Assembly: GCF_000969985.1 (NCBI RefSeq)
Contig: NZ_CP009526.1
Span: 62,001-126,000 of the forward strand
Source of the DNA: Methanosarcina barkeri str. Wiesmoor
Lineage (GTDB): Archaea; Halobacteriota; Methanosarcinia; Methanosarcinales; Methanosarcinaceae
Direction: 5' to 3'
Length of the DNA: 64,000 nt
Shown: one piece after another, positions 1-8,590 of the stretch
Layout: each line of letters begins with the position of its first letter
Numbering within the stretch: the first letter of the stretch is position 1
Translations under genes and position numbers: made by a program
The notes under the pieces: model-generated
The model's database searches: none
Seen by the model: only the letters and a program-made list of their open reading frames with translations
Told to the model about the DNA's origin: nothing

Positions 1-292
1 GAATTATAGAGAAATTTTAAGAACCTCCATAGTGTTATTCATTACTCTAATTTTTACTTTATTAGTTGTGGCTAAAAAATTGTTAATTATTACAATATGT
101 TATGAAAAAATACTTTTTAAGAATCCATACTGGAAAATCTGTCCTCAAACATTCGATAGCAATATGTTGCTGGCAAGTATTTCCAGCTTCCAGAAAGCGT
201 CTTTGAGAGCCTCTTCAATTCCATGACTGCTATAGATATCTTTTAAGTATTTTTCAGGTTTTTACCTTTTTTCAAAGATTGAAAAATGTCAG
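1..292. other. AT-rich stretch without an intact gene
   Basis: No credible gene is seen here. On the minus strand, 145-261 reads as 38 open codons with protein-like composition (it includes HGIEEALKDAFWKLE) between two stop codons. It has no start or ribosome binding site, so it may be a scrap of a decayed gene. The plus-strand ORF over the same bases looks like its shadow. Confidence 0.4.
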
Positions 293-330
293 GCAATTAA
301 CGGCTAGAGACGCAATTAACGGCTAGAGAC
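293..330. repeat. 19-bp perfect tandem duplication
   Basis: The 19-bp word gcaattaacggctagagac occurs at 293-311 and again at 312-330 without a spacer. Part of it (ttaacggctagaga) is an imperfect inverted match to tctctagttgcgttaa at 1895-1910. It may therefore mark the left end of the decayed insertion element that follows. Confidence 0.75.
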
Positions 331-782
331 TTCGCCAGGAAAGCCGTGTTGTTTTAAACTAACAGTTCTGTTGCTTTACTGAAAACTAACTTTTAAATGA
401 TTTTGAATATATCAGAGATGCTTCTTCCGACTAGCTAATGATAAAGTAGTTAAACTATTCTGGTATTTGGGTAAGAACCGTTAATCTTTCGGCTAAAAGT
501 TCCTTCCAGGGAACGAAAATTAAAAGTACTTTTCCAATCTAACCTTTATGTACTAATTCTGAAAAATCTATATTATGAAGGCTTCTACGGAGTTTAAATT
601 CAGTGTGTTTCAATTTCTGTATACTTTCCTTTATACCCTTTCCGGCAATGTCTAGAAAGTTCTGTGATTCCAATTGCTTATGTGTTTCTCATGTTTTTGT
701 GATGAATGTTAATATTATCAAAGGGAAAATATATCTCTTCTAAAAATTAATTTTACTGGCATCGTTTTTTCAAAAGTGTTAC

Positions 783-1870
783 ATACTCTTTGGAATAACT
801 ATCCACAAAAGCACAATTCTGGAAGCAATCAAGTCTCTCAATTCAGCTTTAAACCCTGGAAACAAAGTGTACTATGTCGCTGATAGTTCCTTTTACACAG
901 ACAATAATATCAAGAATATAGGAAAGTCATTCTGGATCAGTCGTGTTCCTGCAACATTAATGAGGCAAAGGAACTGCTAAAATGTAAATCTAAACCTGAA
1001 AACGTTGAAAAATGTAAATCTAAACCTGAAAACGTTGAAAAGCGATGAAAGATACTCGTTTTACCAAACCTCTGTAGAATATGGCGAAGTTAAACAAAAG
1101 TGGGTTTTGTTACTCTCTCATAAAATGAAAGAAAAGAAAGAGGCAATTCTCAGAAGGAAACTTAAAAACAGCTTGAAAAAGCAGATAAAGTTTTTAAAAA
1201 ATTGACAGGAGAGGACTTCTTCTGTGAAGAAGATGCATTAAAAGCAGCAAAAAAATGGATTGCAGATTTCCCTTCAGTTGTGTTTGAAAAAATATATTTG
1301 AAAACCATTAAAAAACGTGAAGCAGGTAAAAGAGGCAGACCTTCGAAAGATGAGAAATTAAGGACTTATGAGAAATTAAAGACTTATTACAGGATTAATG
1401 AAATAATAAAAGTTAACGAATCTTTTGTTTTAATAGAAATGGAGAAAATGGGACTTTTCATTATTGCAAGTAGTGATATCAGCCTTTCTCCTGAAGAGAT
1501 GCTGAAATATTACAAAGGACAGGATAAAGTAGAAAAAGGATTCCTATTTTTGAAAAGTGATACCTTTAGCATATCGAAAGTGTATCTCAAGAATAAATCA
1601 AAAATTGAAGCATTGACAATGATAATGGTTCTCTGCTTAATGATTTATTCAATTGCGGAATGGAAATTAAGGATAAAATTAGAAGACGAAAATGAAACGG
1701 TTCCAGATCAAAAAGGGAAACCAACAAAAAAATCGACAATGAGATGGATATTTTTCAAGTTTCAGGGAATTACAGAACTTATAACTCAGAAAAAAGGGAA
1801 AACAAATTCAGAAATTCTAAATATGGAAGATATTAACTGGAAGGTATTAACTGGAAGATATGGAGTCTAA
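783..1870 (+). pseudogene. IS1634/IS4-type transposase, frameshifted C-terminal part
   Basis: This is the DDE transposase that would have moved the element. Three reading frames must be joined to follow it. From 783 one frame gives a segment with VYYVADSSFYTDNN and WISRVPATL, resembling the catalytic DDE region of IS1634 transposases. A shift near 950 leads into EAKELLKCKSKPENVE, which is duplicated in tandem. A second shift near 1043 leads into SDERYSFYQTSVEYGE. A stop at 1203-1205 separates this from the last piece (1202-1870), which holds the family's C-terminal part with the YYKGQDKVEKGF-type motif. The amino-terminal third is missing. The gene cannot make a functional transposase. Family assignment is from remembered motifs and is fairly secure; the individual IS name is not known. 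Confidence 0.75.
981..1040. repeat. 30-bp perfect tandem duplication inside the transposase pseudogene
   Basis: Bases 981-1010 and 1011-1040 are identical. The unit is ten codons long (KCKSKPENVE read with its neighbours), so it keeps the local frame. It probably arose by slippage after or during decay of the element. Confidence 0.9.
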
Positions 1871-2466
1871 TGAGAGATAAATATGAAAATATATCTCTAG
1901 TTGCGTTAACCTGCCGAATATAGGTTGTATTCATTTTTGGAACTTGTTTGAACTTGTTTGAACTTCTTTGAACTTGTTTGAACTTCTTTGAACCTATTTT
2001 ATTTTCTTAAGCAGTTTCACTTTCTGCAACTACTTACTATCATTTTTTCAAATTTCCTGTTCTCAATACTTTATATAAATATTCTTATATTGGATCATAA
2101 AAATAATGGAAAAAAAGTACTTTAATGACACTTTTTTGATATAAAGTAATATCAATTGGCTGTTTAAATTTGTTGAAGTAATCTTAAATAAATACATTTA
2201 TATACTGTCACTCACCCTCAAAATTACTTTGTTTTCCATGGCAATTGCCATCCTTGTATGGAGATTTTCAAGCTTGAAATTTCTTATCCGCTTTTATCTG
2301 CTTTCTCTTAGTTTTCTTTTAAATTTTTGAGTAAAGCTTCTCTGGCAAAGTTAATTCTGTTAAATGAATTTTTATAATTATAATTTTAATATACTATCAT
2401 ATTGTATTATTTTATGTTAATAATTATTTAGAAAAATATAATAGTTATCACAATAAGTAAAAGCTT
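1871..2466. other. intergenic region with short tandem repeats and promoter-like AT tracts
   Basis: There is no gene. A 10-bp unit (gaacttgttt and its variant gaacttcttt) is repeated about five times at 1940-1994. The rest is AT-rich, with several TATA-like tracts such as tttatataaatat near 2070 and tataattataattttaat near 2372. One of these could serve the FmdE-transporter operon starting at 2467. No clear operator or terminator was found. Confidence 0.5.
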
Positions 2467-3117
2467 GTGATCAAAGTGTCTGAAGAGTGCTCGAACGAAA
2501 ATACAGGAGTAAAAATAGCTCCTTTTTCTGAGGTTTCAAAGTTTCATGGACACGTATGTCCGGGACTGACCATCGGTTATATGGCTGCCAAAGCTGGCAT
2601 AGAAGAGCTTTGTGTTGATAGAGACATCGATGAAGAGCTTGTGACTATTGTAGAAAATGACGCATGCGGAGTTGACGCGGTGCAGGTTGTAACGGGCTGT
2701 ACTATCGGAAAAGGTAATCTTATCTACAGGGATTATGGAAAGCAGGCCTTCACTTTCATATGCAGAGAAAGCGGCAAAGCTGTCAGGGTAGTTCTGAAAT
2801 CCAACTTTAACACTGATGATATCGACCCGGAGTTAAACAAGCTCCATCCCAAAGTAATGTCCGGTACGGCCACGGAATCCGAAATACTGGAGTTCAGAAA
2901 ACGGATGAATGGTATCTCGGAATATATGAGAGGAGTCCCTGCTGAAGAAATGTTCGATATAAAATATGTAAACGTAGAAATCCCTCATAAAGCCAGGATA
3001 TTCAATTCGGTAAAGTGCTCAAAATGTGGTGAGATGTTTGCTGAATCCCGTGCCAGAATGCAGGATGGAGAGATAGTATGCGTATCCTGTTATGATGAAT
3101 ATACCAGAGGGTGGTAA
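2467..3117 (+). CDS. FmdE-family protein with C-terminal zinc ribbon
   Basis: The protein belongs to the FmdE family, named after a protein that copurifies with molybdenum formylmethanofuran dehydrogenase; the biochemical role of the family is unsettled. The 216-residue protein carries the family signature FHGHVCPG at residues 26-33 (His27, His29 and Cys31 are candidate metal ligands), followed by the conserved NDACGVDAVQ segment. Two CxxC pairs near residues 184-187 and 205-208 form a zinc ribbon at the C-terminus. The start is GTG. The gene runs directly into an ABC transporter operon: the solute-binding gene begins two bases after this stop. Co-transcription suggests a role in handling the metal or cofactor that the transporter brings in, but that is inference. 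It is not proof of a link to formylmethanofuran dehydrogenase, whose core genes are not in this window. Confidence 0.85.
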   Translation: MIKVSEECSNENTGVKIAPFSEVSKFHGHVCPGLTIGYMAAKAGIEELCVDRDIDEELVTIVENDACGVDAVQVVTGCTIGKGNLIYRDYGKQAFTFICRESGKAVRVVLKSNFNTDDIDPELNKLHPKVMSGTATESEILEFRKRMNGISEYMRGVPAEEMFDIKYVNVEIPHKARIFNSVKCSKCGEMFAESRARMQDGEIVCVSCYDEYTRGW

Positions 3118-3119
3118 CA

Positions 3120-4886
3120 ATGAAATCGATTGGAAGGATATTTCTTTTTATCTTATCTTTTTTCATCATCACTTCCTTATTTTGTCCGCTTTTTCTTACA
3201 TCTGCTGCAGCAGTGGAAAATTCCAGTGAGGAAAACTCAAAAGTTTTTAAAGCAAGTTGGGGGGCAAGTAGCAGTGATTGGGGTTTTCCTTCGCCACTGA
3301 CCTTTTATCCAAGAGGACCTGGCTACATAATGATGAGTTTCTGTTTTGACTCGCTGGTATGGCCGGACGATACTGGAAACATCACAGGGATGCTTGCCAG
3401 TTCATGGGAAGAGTCGTCTGATGGGCTTACCTGGACCTTTCATCTAAGGAACGATGTGAAGTGGCACGATGGAGAGCCTTTCAAGGCAAGTGATGTAGTC
3501 TTCACATACGATTACATTAGGGATAAAGCAGCGATAAGTCCCATAGGAGCTAGTTGGTATAATACAGCAGTTATTGAAAGTGTGAAAGCTCCTGACGACT
3601 ATACAGTCCAGATACAACTTAACAAGCCATATGCTCCTTTTATGCAACAGGTAGCTGCTGTGATACCTATCATGCCAGAACATATATGGAAAAATGTTGA
3701 TGACCCAACAAGGTATGTGGAGGCTAAAGCTGCCATTGGAACAGGTCCTTTCGTCCTTGAAGATTACGACAAAGACAAGCAGTCCTATAAATATTCTGCA
3801 AACAAAAATTATTTCCTTGGGAAACCTGTCATTGACACTCTGATTTTTGTGAAATCAGCCGATCCTGTGATTTCTCTTAAGGTTGGAGATATAGATGAAG
3901 CCGGTCTTACATTTGACCAGGTTCAGGCTCTGAATGATTCTGAGAATATAAAAATAGTTGAAGGAGCCGGGTACTGGGTTTATAGATTAAGATTCAACAT
4001 CCCTTCAAATTCTATCCTTGGAAATCTTGATGTCAGAAAAGCAATTTATCATTCTCTTGACTGTGAAGATATTCAGAAAAAAGTGCTTCACGGTGGAGGC
4101 ATTACAGGAAATCCGGGGTATGTACCCCCATACTCAAGCTGGTACAATTCAAATGTAACAAAATATGCATATGACCCTGCAACTGCAAATAAGATTCTTG
4201 ATGATGCAGGTTACGATAAAAAAGATTCTGACGGGATAAGGCTTACTCCTGACGGTAAAAGACTTGAGTTCCAGTTACTCTATACCTCAGACCAGCAGAA
4301 TCAGAGGATTGCAGAGCTTGTTCAGAGTTATTTGAAGAATGTCGGTATAGGTGTGGTCTTTAAGCCAGGGGACATGAAAACCGTTGATGGTCTGGTAAGT
4401 TCAGGCAAATTTGATATAGCCATTTATTCTCACGGTACATCGACAGATCCTGCAAGGATGTTAAATTCTTTCCCTGAATCCACGGGCTGGAACAACACCG
4501 AATTTACATCTCTTGCAAACCAGCAGATGATTACCCTGGATGAAAAGGAACGCAAGGTTCTTGTAGACAAGATGCAGGTTTTGATTGCCGATAATGTTCC
4601 GACAATTCCTCTCCTATACAGGAATGTTTACAGTGCTTGTGATCAGGACAAATTCGATGGCTTTTTCTACACACCTGGGGGTGTAGGAGGTGGCGTTCCC
4701 ACAGAATATAACAAGCTTGTTTTCATCTATGGAAAATGGAATGGTCAGAGTAGTACTGCCTTGAACAAAAACGAAAGTACCAGTAAAGAGAGTGCATCTG
4801 GTGTCAACACGATGAACGCTCCAGGTATCCTGCCAGCAACCCTTGCGTTTGCAGTTGTTTGCGTATTGTATAGGCGAAAAAAGTAA
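3120..4886 (+). CDS. ABC transporter solute-binding protein, peptide/nickel family (SBP_bac_5)
   Basis: This extracellular protein captures the substrate for the transporter encoded just downstream. It has a Sec-type signal (hydrophobic residues about 5-32, ending SAAA) and a family 5 binding domain. The domain's conserved segment with DGLTWTFHLR and VKWHDGEPFKASDVVFTYD is clear. The C-terminus has a Ser/Thr/Asn-rich linker, then APGILP, a short hydrophobic helix and RRKK, which looks like an archaeal surface-anchor signal of the PGF-CTERM type with PGI in place of PGF. A GTG at 3111 is in frame, but ATG 3120 sits well behind the gagggtgg box and is preferred. The substrate cannot be read from sequence: short peptides, nickel or a metal chelate are all possible for this family. 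Confidence 0.88.
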   Translation: MKSIGRIFLFILSFFIITSLFCPLFLTSAAAVENSSEENSKVFKASWGASSSDWGFPSPLTFYPRGPGYIMMSFCFDSLVWPDDTGNITGMLASSWEESSDGLTWTFHLRNDVKWHDGEPFKASDVVFTYDYIRDKAAISPIGASWYNTAVIESVKAPDDYTVQIQLNKPYAPFMQQVAAVIPIMPEHIWKNVDDPTRYVEAKAAIGTGPFVLEDYDKDKQSYKYSANKNYFLGKPVIDTLIFVKSADPVISLKVGDIDEAGLTFDQVQALNDSENIKIVEGAGYWVYRLRFNIPSNSILGNLDVRKAIYHSLDCEDIQKKVLHGGGITGNPGYVPPYSSWYNSNVTKYAYDPATANKILDDAGYDKKDSDGIRLTPDGKRLEFQLLYTSDQQNQRIAELVQSYLKNVGIGVVFKPGDMKTVDGLVSSGKFDIAIYSHGTSTDPARMLNSFPESTGWNNTEFTSLANQQMITLDEKERKVLVDKMQVLIADNVPTIPLLYRNVYSACDQDKFDGFFYTPGGVGGGVPTEYNKLVFIYGKWNGQSSTALNKNESTSKESASGVNTMNAPGILPATLAFAVVCVLYRRKK

Positions 4887-4909
4887 TTGGCAATGAATAG
4901 GTGTTATAA

Positions 4910-5908
4910 TTGCTGGACAGAATTCAATGGGGGCACGTATTTTCCAGAGGTCTGGAATATGCCCTCACTTTTTTTATAATCCTTACTGTCAATTTTTTTC
5001 TGCCACGGTTTATGCCTGGGGGCCCACTCCTAAGCATACTTGGCAGCCAGAATGCAGACTTGCCGGTTGTCATCGATGAAGAGACAAAATACAAGCTTAT
5101 GGACTACTATCACTTGAACGACCCCCTGCACTTACAGTTTGTTCATTATTTGAGGGATGCAGCACATCTGGATTTTGGTTATTCAATATTTTACAATGTC
5201 CCTGTACTTGATGTAGTTCTTGGAAGATTGCCCTGGACACTTCTTCTTATGGGGACTGCACTACTACTGTCTACAATGCTAGGGATTTTTCTTGGGCTGG
5301 AATCTTCTTGGAAACGGGGGCAAAGAATCGACAGCTTATTGCTCATCACTTTACCTTTATTCCGTTCCGTGCCAGTATTCTTTTTGGGGACGCTTCTTAT
5401 TTTCTTTTTTGGATACAGGATGGGTTTTTTTCCTGTTTCGGGAGCCGTGACACCGTATATGGATTATCAGGGCAGCTTATCCGTGGCAAAAGATATCATT
5501 TCTCACCTGGTACTTCCACTGACCTGCCTTACAGCTTTTGAGATGCCGGGTACATATTTGCTTGTAAGAAATGTTTGTTCCCAACAGTTTGAGCGTCCTT
5601 ACATATTGATGGATATTGCAAGAGGCCTAAAAGATAGACATGTTAAAAACCACATTCTTCTCAACTCAATCGTACCTATAGTGAATCAAGTAGCTGCAAT
5701 GCTTGGATTCATGGTGGGAGGTGCTGTATTCGTCGAGACTATTTTCTCGTATCCTGGAATGGGTTTACTTGTTTATAATTCCTTCATCGAAAGGGATTAT
5801 CCTGTTCTTCAGGGAGCTTTTGTTTTCATCTCCTTTTTTGTGCTGGCAGGTAACTATGCAGCTGATATCATATGTTCCTATATTGATGGTCGAAGTGGGC
5901 AGGAGTGA
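4910..5908 (+). CDS. ABC transporter permease, DppB/NikB type
   Basis: This is the first of two membrane subunits of the peptide/nickel-type importer. The 332-residue protein has an N-terminal helix typical of DppB-like permeases and about five further membrane segments. The cytoplasmic coupling region reads ARGLKDRHVKNHILLNS, the usual EAA-type loop that contacts the ATPase. The segment VFVETIFSYPGMGLL near the C-terminus is characteristic of the family. The proposed start is TTG at 4910, supported by an aggtg box six bases upstream. The gene follows the binding-protein gene by 23 bases and touches the next permease gene. It forms the channel together with the 5911-6735 product. Confidence 0.9.
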   Translation: MLDRIQWGHVFSRGLEYALTFFIILTVNFFLPRFMPGGPLLSILGSQNADLPVVIDEETKYKLMDYYHLNDPLHLQFVHYLRDAAHLDFGYSIFYNVPVLDVVLGRLPWTLLLMGTALLLSTMLGIFLGLESSWKRGQRIDSLLLITLPLFRSVPVFFLGTLLIFFFGYRMGFFPVSGAVTPYMDYQGSLSVAKDIISHLVLPLTCLTAFEMPGTYLLVRNVCSQQFERPYILMDIARGLKDRHVKNHILLNSIVPIVNQVAAMLGFMVGGAVFVETIFSYPGMGLLVYNSFIERDYPVLQGAFVFISFFVLAGNYAADIICSYIDGRSGQE

Positions 5909-5910
5909 AT

Positions 5911-6735
5911 ATGCACGAGAAGAGTATTTCACAGCGATTAAAAACTCCAAAAGGTATTGCAGGCCTTATAATTCTAGTCTTTTTTATTTTTATGGCTGCT
6001 ACTGCATCTCTTCTGGCTCCTTATGGGCCTACTGATTTATCAAGTCAGCCTTTGCTCCCTCCAGATGATGCTCACCCACTTGGTACAGATGACGTGGGAA
6101 AAGACATATTCACAGAGCTTTTGTATGGCTCAAGGACTTCACTTACAGTTGCTTTTGTTGTATCGTTTGGAGTGCTGGTAATCGGTACTTTTATAGGAGT
6201 ATTTTCAGGATATATGGGCGGAATCTCTGATAGGGTACTTATGAGAGGAGTTGATATTTTTCTCATGATCCCTGAACTTCCTCTCATTCTCATTCTTGCA
6301 GCATACTTGCGCCCAAGCATATGGAATATTATATTCATTCTTATACTCTTAGGCTGGCCTGTAGGTGCAAGGGTTACAAGGGCTCAGACTCGGACTCTCA
6401 GGGTATCTGGACATGTAGATTTCGCAAGGGTTTCCGGGGCTACAGCCCCTTATGTAATCAGGAAACATATTGTTCCAGATTTATACCCAATCGTGGTCAC
6501 TACATTAGTAATGCAGTCTATCCGTGCTATTTTGTCAGAGTCAGGCCTTGCTTTTCTGGGACTTGGAGACCCTTCTTATCCAAGCTGGGGGAGCATGATA
6601 AAATATGCAATATCATATCCAATGATATTTTTCTCAGATGCATGGATGTGGTGGCTGCTGCCTGCAGGGACATGTATAACACTGCTTGTGCTGGGATTCG
6701 TACTTCTGGGACAGTCTCTGGAAGGTGATTATTGA
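5911..6735 (+). CDS. ABC transporter permease, DppC/NikC type
   Basis: This is the second membrane subunit of the importer. It shows the DppC hallmarks: a first helix with IILVFFIFMAATASLLAPYGP, the HPLGTDDVGKDIFTELLYGSRTSL segment typical of DppC proteins, five or six membrane spans, and an EAA loop (FARVSGATAPYVIRKHIVPD). FLGLGDPSYPSWGSM near the end is also conserved. ATG 5911 is chosen over the in-frame GTG 5905, because aggag at 5901-5905 then has normal spacing. The start lies just past the previous stop and the stop touches the ATPase start, so translation is probably coupled. Confidence 0.9.
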   Translation: MHEKSISQRLKTPKGIAGLIILVFFIFMAATASLLAPYGPTDLSSQPLLPPDDAHPLGTDDVGKDIFTELLYGSRTSLTVAFVVSFGVLVIGTFIGVFSGYMGGISDRVLMRGVDIFLMIPELPLILILAAYLRPSIWNIIFILILLGWPVGARVTRAQTRTLRVSGHVDFARVSGATAPYVIRKHIVPDLYPIVVTTLVMQSIRAILSESGLAFLGLGDPSYPSWGSMIKYAISYPMIFFSDAWMWWLLPAGTCITLLVLGFVLLGQSLEGDY

Positions 6736-7679
6736 TGTCTATACTTGATATTGAAGAACTTACGGTTGATTTCACCACAAAAATGGGGGTTTACCATGTT
6801 CTGAAGAATGTGAACCTCAGGGTTGAAAGAGGAGAAATCGTAGGGTTAATAGGGGAGTCCGGCTGCGGGAAGTCAACCCTTGCAATGAGTGTTCTTGACA
6901 TAAATAGCCGTAATCGATGTATGTCTGGAAGAATCTGCTTCATGGGAGAGAACCTGCAAAATCTCAGTAAGGAAGAATTTAGAAAATTCAGGGGGAGGCA
7001 TCTTGGGTTTATACCTCAATCTTCCATGAACGCCCTCAATCCGCTTGTACGTGTTAAACAACAATTTATAGAGACCATCAAGGATCATGTGGATATGCCT
7101 GAAAAAGAGATGATTGCTCTTAGTAATGATATGCTTTCCCTGGTATCCATAGATCCTAAAAGGATTGATTCTTTCCCTTATGAGTTTAGTGGTGGACAAC
7201 GTCAGAGACTTATGATTGCTCTTTCTATGCTTCTATCTCCTGAGCTGATTATTGCCGATGAACCTACCACTTCCCTTGATGCAATGGTACAGTTGCAAAT
7301 TATAAACCTGCTGGAAAATATGGCACGACAAAAAAACACTTCTTTGCTTGTAATATCTCATGACCTGCACACTATTTCCAGAATTTGTGACAGGATTTAC
7401 ATAATGTATGCAGGGCGAATTATGGAAACAGGCACAAAAGAAGAGATACTGGAGAATCCACGCCACCCATACACACAAAAACTGCTGAGTTCAAGCTTGC
7501 CTCTTATGGTCGAGCCTGTAAGGGTTAAGGGTATACCAGGCAGTCCACCATCTTCTCTAAAACTTTACCAAGGTTGTGAATTTCTGGAAAGGTGTGAAAA
7601 GAGTTCTGAAATTTGCAGAGAGAAAAAACCTCCTGATTGTACAGGTAATGTCAGAGTGTCATGTCATTTTGAGGGATGA
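6735..7679 (+). CDS. ABC transporter ATPase, DppD/OppD type
   Basis: This is one of two nucleotide-binding subunits that power the importer. Walker A is GESGCGKS (about residues 40-47), the ABC signature is FSGGQRQRL, Walker B is LIIADEPTT and the H-loop follows at VISHD. The C-terminal extension (oligo_HPY type) ends with a Cys-rich tail (CEFLERC, EIC, PDC, SCHF); in some OppD-like proteins this region is reported to bind an iron-sulfur cluster. ATG 6735 overlaps the previous stop as TGATG and follows aaggtgat. A TTG at 6732 is the alternative. Confidence 0.9.
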   Translation: MSILDIEELTVDFTTKMGVYHVLKNVNLRVERGEIVGLIGESGCGKSTLAMSVLDINSRNRCMSGRICFMGENLQNLSKEEFRKFRGRHLGFIPQSSMNALNPLVRVKQQFIETIKDHVDMPEKEMIALSNDMLSLVSIDPKRIDSFPYEFSGGQRQRLMIALSMLLSPELIIADEPTTSLDAMVQLQIINLLENMARQKNTSLLVISHDLHTISRICDRIYIMYAGRIMETGTKEEILENPRHPYTQKLLSSSLPLMVEPVRVKGIPGSPPSSLKLYQGCEFLERCEKSSEICREKKPPDCTGNVRVSCHFEG

Positions 7680-7681
7680 AG

Positions 7682-8476
7682 ATGGGAAAAAATGAACTTG
7701 TCAGAGTTATCAATGTTACAAAGGTATTCAAGAGTAAAAGATTATTTAAGGGCAGTTCATTAGTCACGGCCCTTGATGGAGTATCTCTTGATGTCGAAAG
7801 GAATAAGATTCTTGGAATCATCGGAGAAAGCGGCAGCGGTAAAACCACTCTGGCTAAATTAATACTAGGTATTCTGAAACCAACATCAGGAGTTATATCT
7901 TTCACAGATATTACAGATGTGAATAGTGAAGTAAGGAAACCGACAGTACAGGTAATTTTCCAGGATCCTTATGACTCTTTGAGCCATATGATGACCATCG
8001 AAGAAATTGTATCTGAACCGTATCTAATAAAGCATAAAAGCAGGTGTACTCCTGATAAAGTACGTAGTGTTCTTGAATCCGTAGGTTTGACACCTGCTGA
8101 AGAGTACCTTAATAAGTATCCTTATTCTCTTAGTGGAGGGCAGCGTCAGCGTGTAGCCATTGCCAGGGCCATAATTACTAACCCTGACATAATAATAGCT
8201 GATGAACCCATTTCGATGCTTGATGCTTCCATTGGTGTCGATATTCTTAATCTTATACTTGATATGAATGAAAACCTTGGGATAACATTCATTTTTATCA
8301 CTCATGACATCACTGCTGCTGCTTATATATGCCACAATATTGCTGTGATGCACTCTGGAAAGATAGTAGAATACGGTTCTCGAAATCAAGTGTTAATACA
8401 ATCCCAGAACGCCTACACAAATTCGTTACTCTTTGCAGCAGGAGCAAATCTGATATCATCAGAAACAAAAAAGTAA
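7682..8476 (+). CDS. ABC transporter ATPase, DppF/OppF type
   Basis: This is the second nucleotide-binding subunit and the last gene of the operon. Walker A is GESGSGKTT, the signature LSGGQRQRVAIARA, and Walker B IIIADEPIS, with Ile-Ser in place of the common Thr-Ser. The H-loop is FITHD. The family's C-terminal HPY extension is very short here, as is usual for OppF partners in archaea. ATG 7682 has good spacing behind gaggg; ATG 7676, which overlaps the previous stop, would add two residues. No terminator hairpin is seen: the stop falls inside a 19-bp tandem repeat. Confidence 0.88.
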   Translation: MGKNELVRVINVTKVFKSKRLFKGSSLVTALDGVSLDVERNKILGIIGESGSGKTTLAKLILGILKPTSGVISFTDITDVNSEVRKPTVQVIFQDPYDSLSHMMTIEEIVSEPYLIKHKSRCTPDKVRSVLESVGLTPAEEYLNKYPYSLSGGQRQRVAIARAIITNPDIIIADEPISMLDASIGVDILNLILDMNENLGITFIFITHDITAAAYICHNIAVMHSGKIVEYGSRNQVLIQSQNAYTNSLLFAAGANLISSETKK

Positions 8477-8515
8477 AATCTAGTTAAAAAAGTAAAATCT
8501 AGTTAAAAAAGTAAA
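8467..8515. repeat. 19-bp tandem repeat across the end of the transporter operon
   Basis: The unit aaaaaagtaaaatctagtt is present about two and a half times. The first copy contains the TAA stop of the last ATPase gene. Tracts of A are frequent, but no stem is formed, so a terminator role is not evident. Confidence 0.75.
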
Positions 8516-8590
8516 AGCGAGTTTTAGCCAAACGTTATGTTGATAAGATAAGTGCAGCCAGTTTCAGCCGTATTTTTTTCTGTGTCCTAA

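Larger units (their letters stand above)
293..1914 (+). mobile_element. decayed IS1634-like insertion sequence
   Basis: The element is inferred from a broken transposase gene (783-1870) lying between short imperfect inverted sequences near 293-330 and 1894-1914. The part between 331 and 782 shows no readable transposase amino terminus, so a large piece is lost or unrecognisable. Both ends are approximate. Target-site duplications were not found. Confidence 0.5.
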
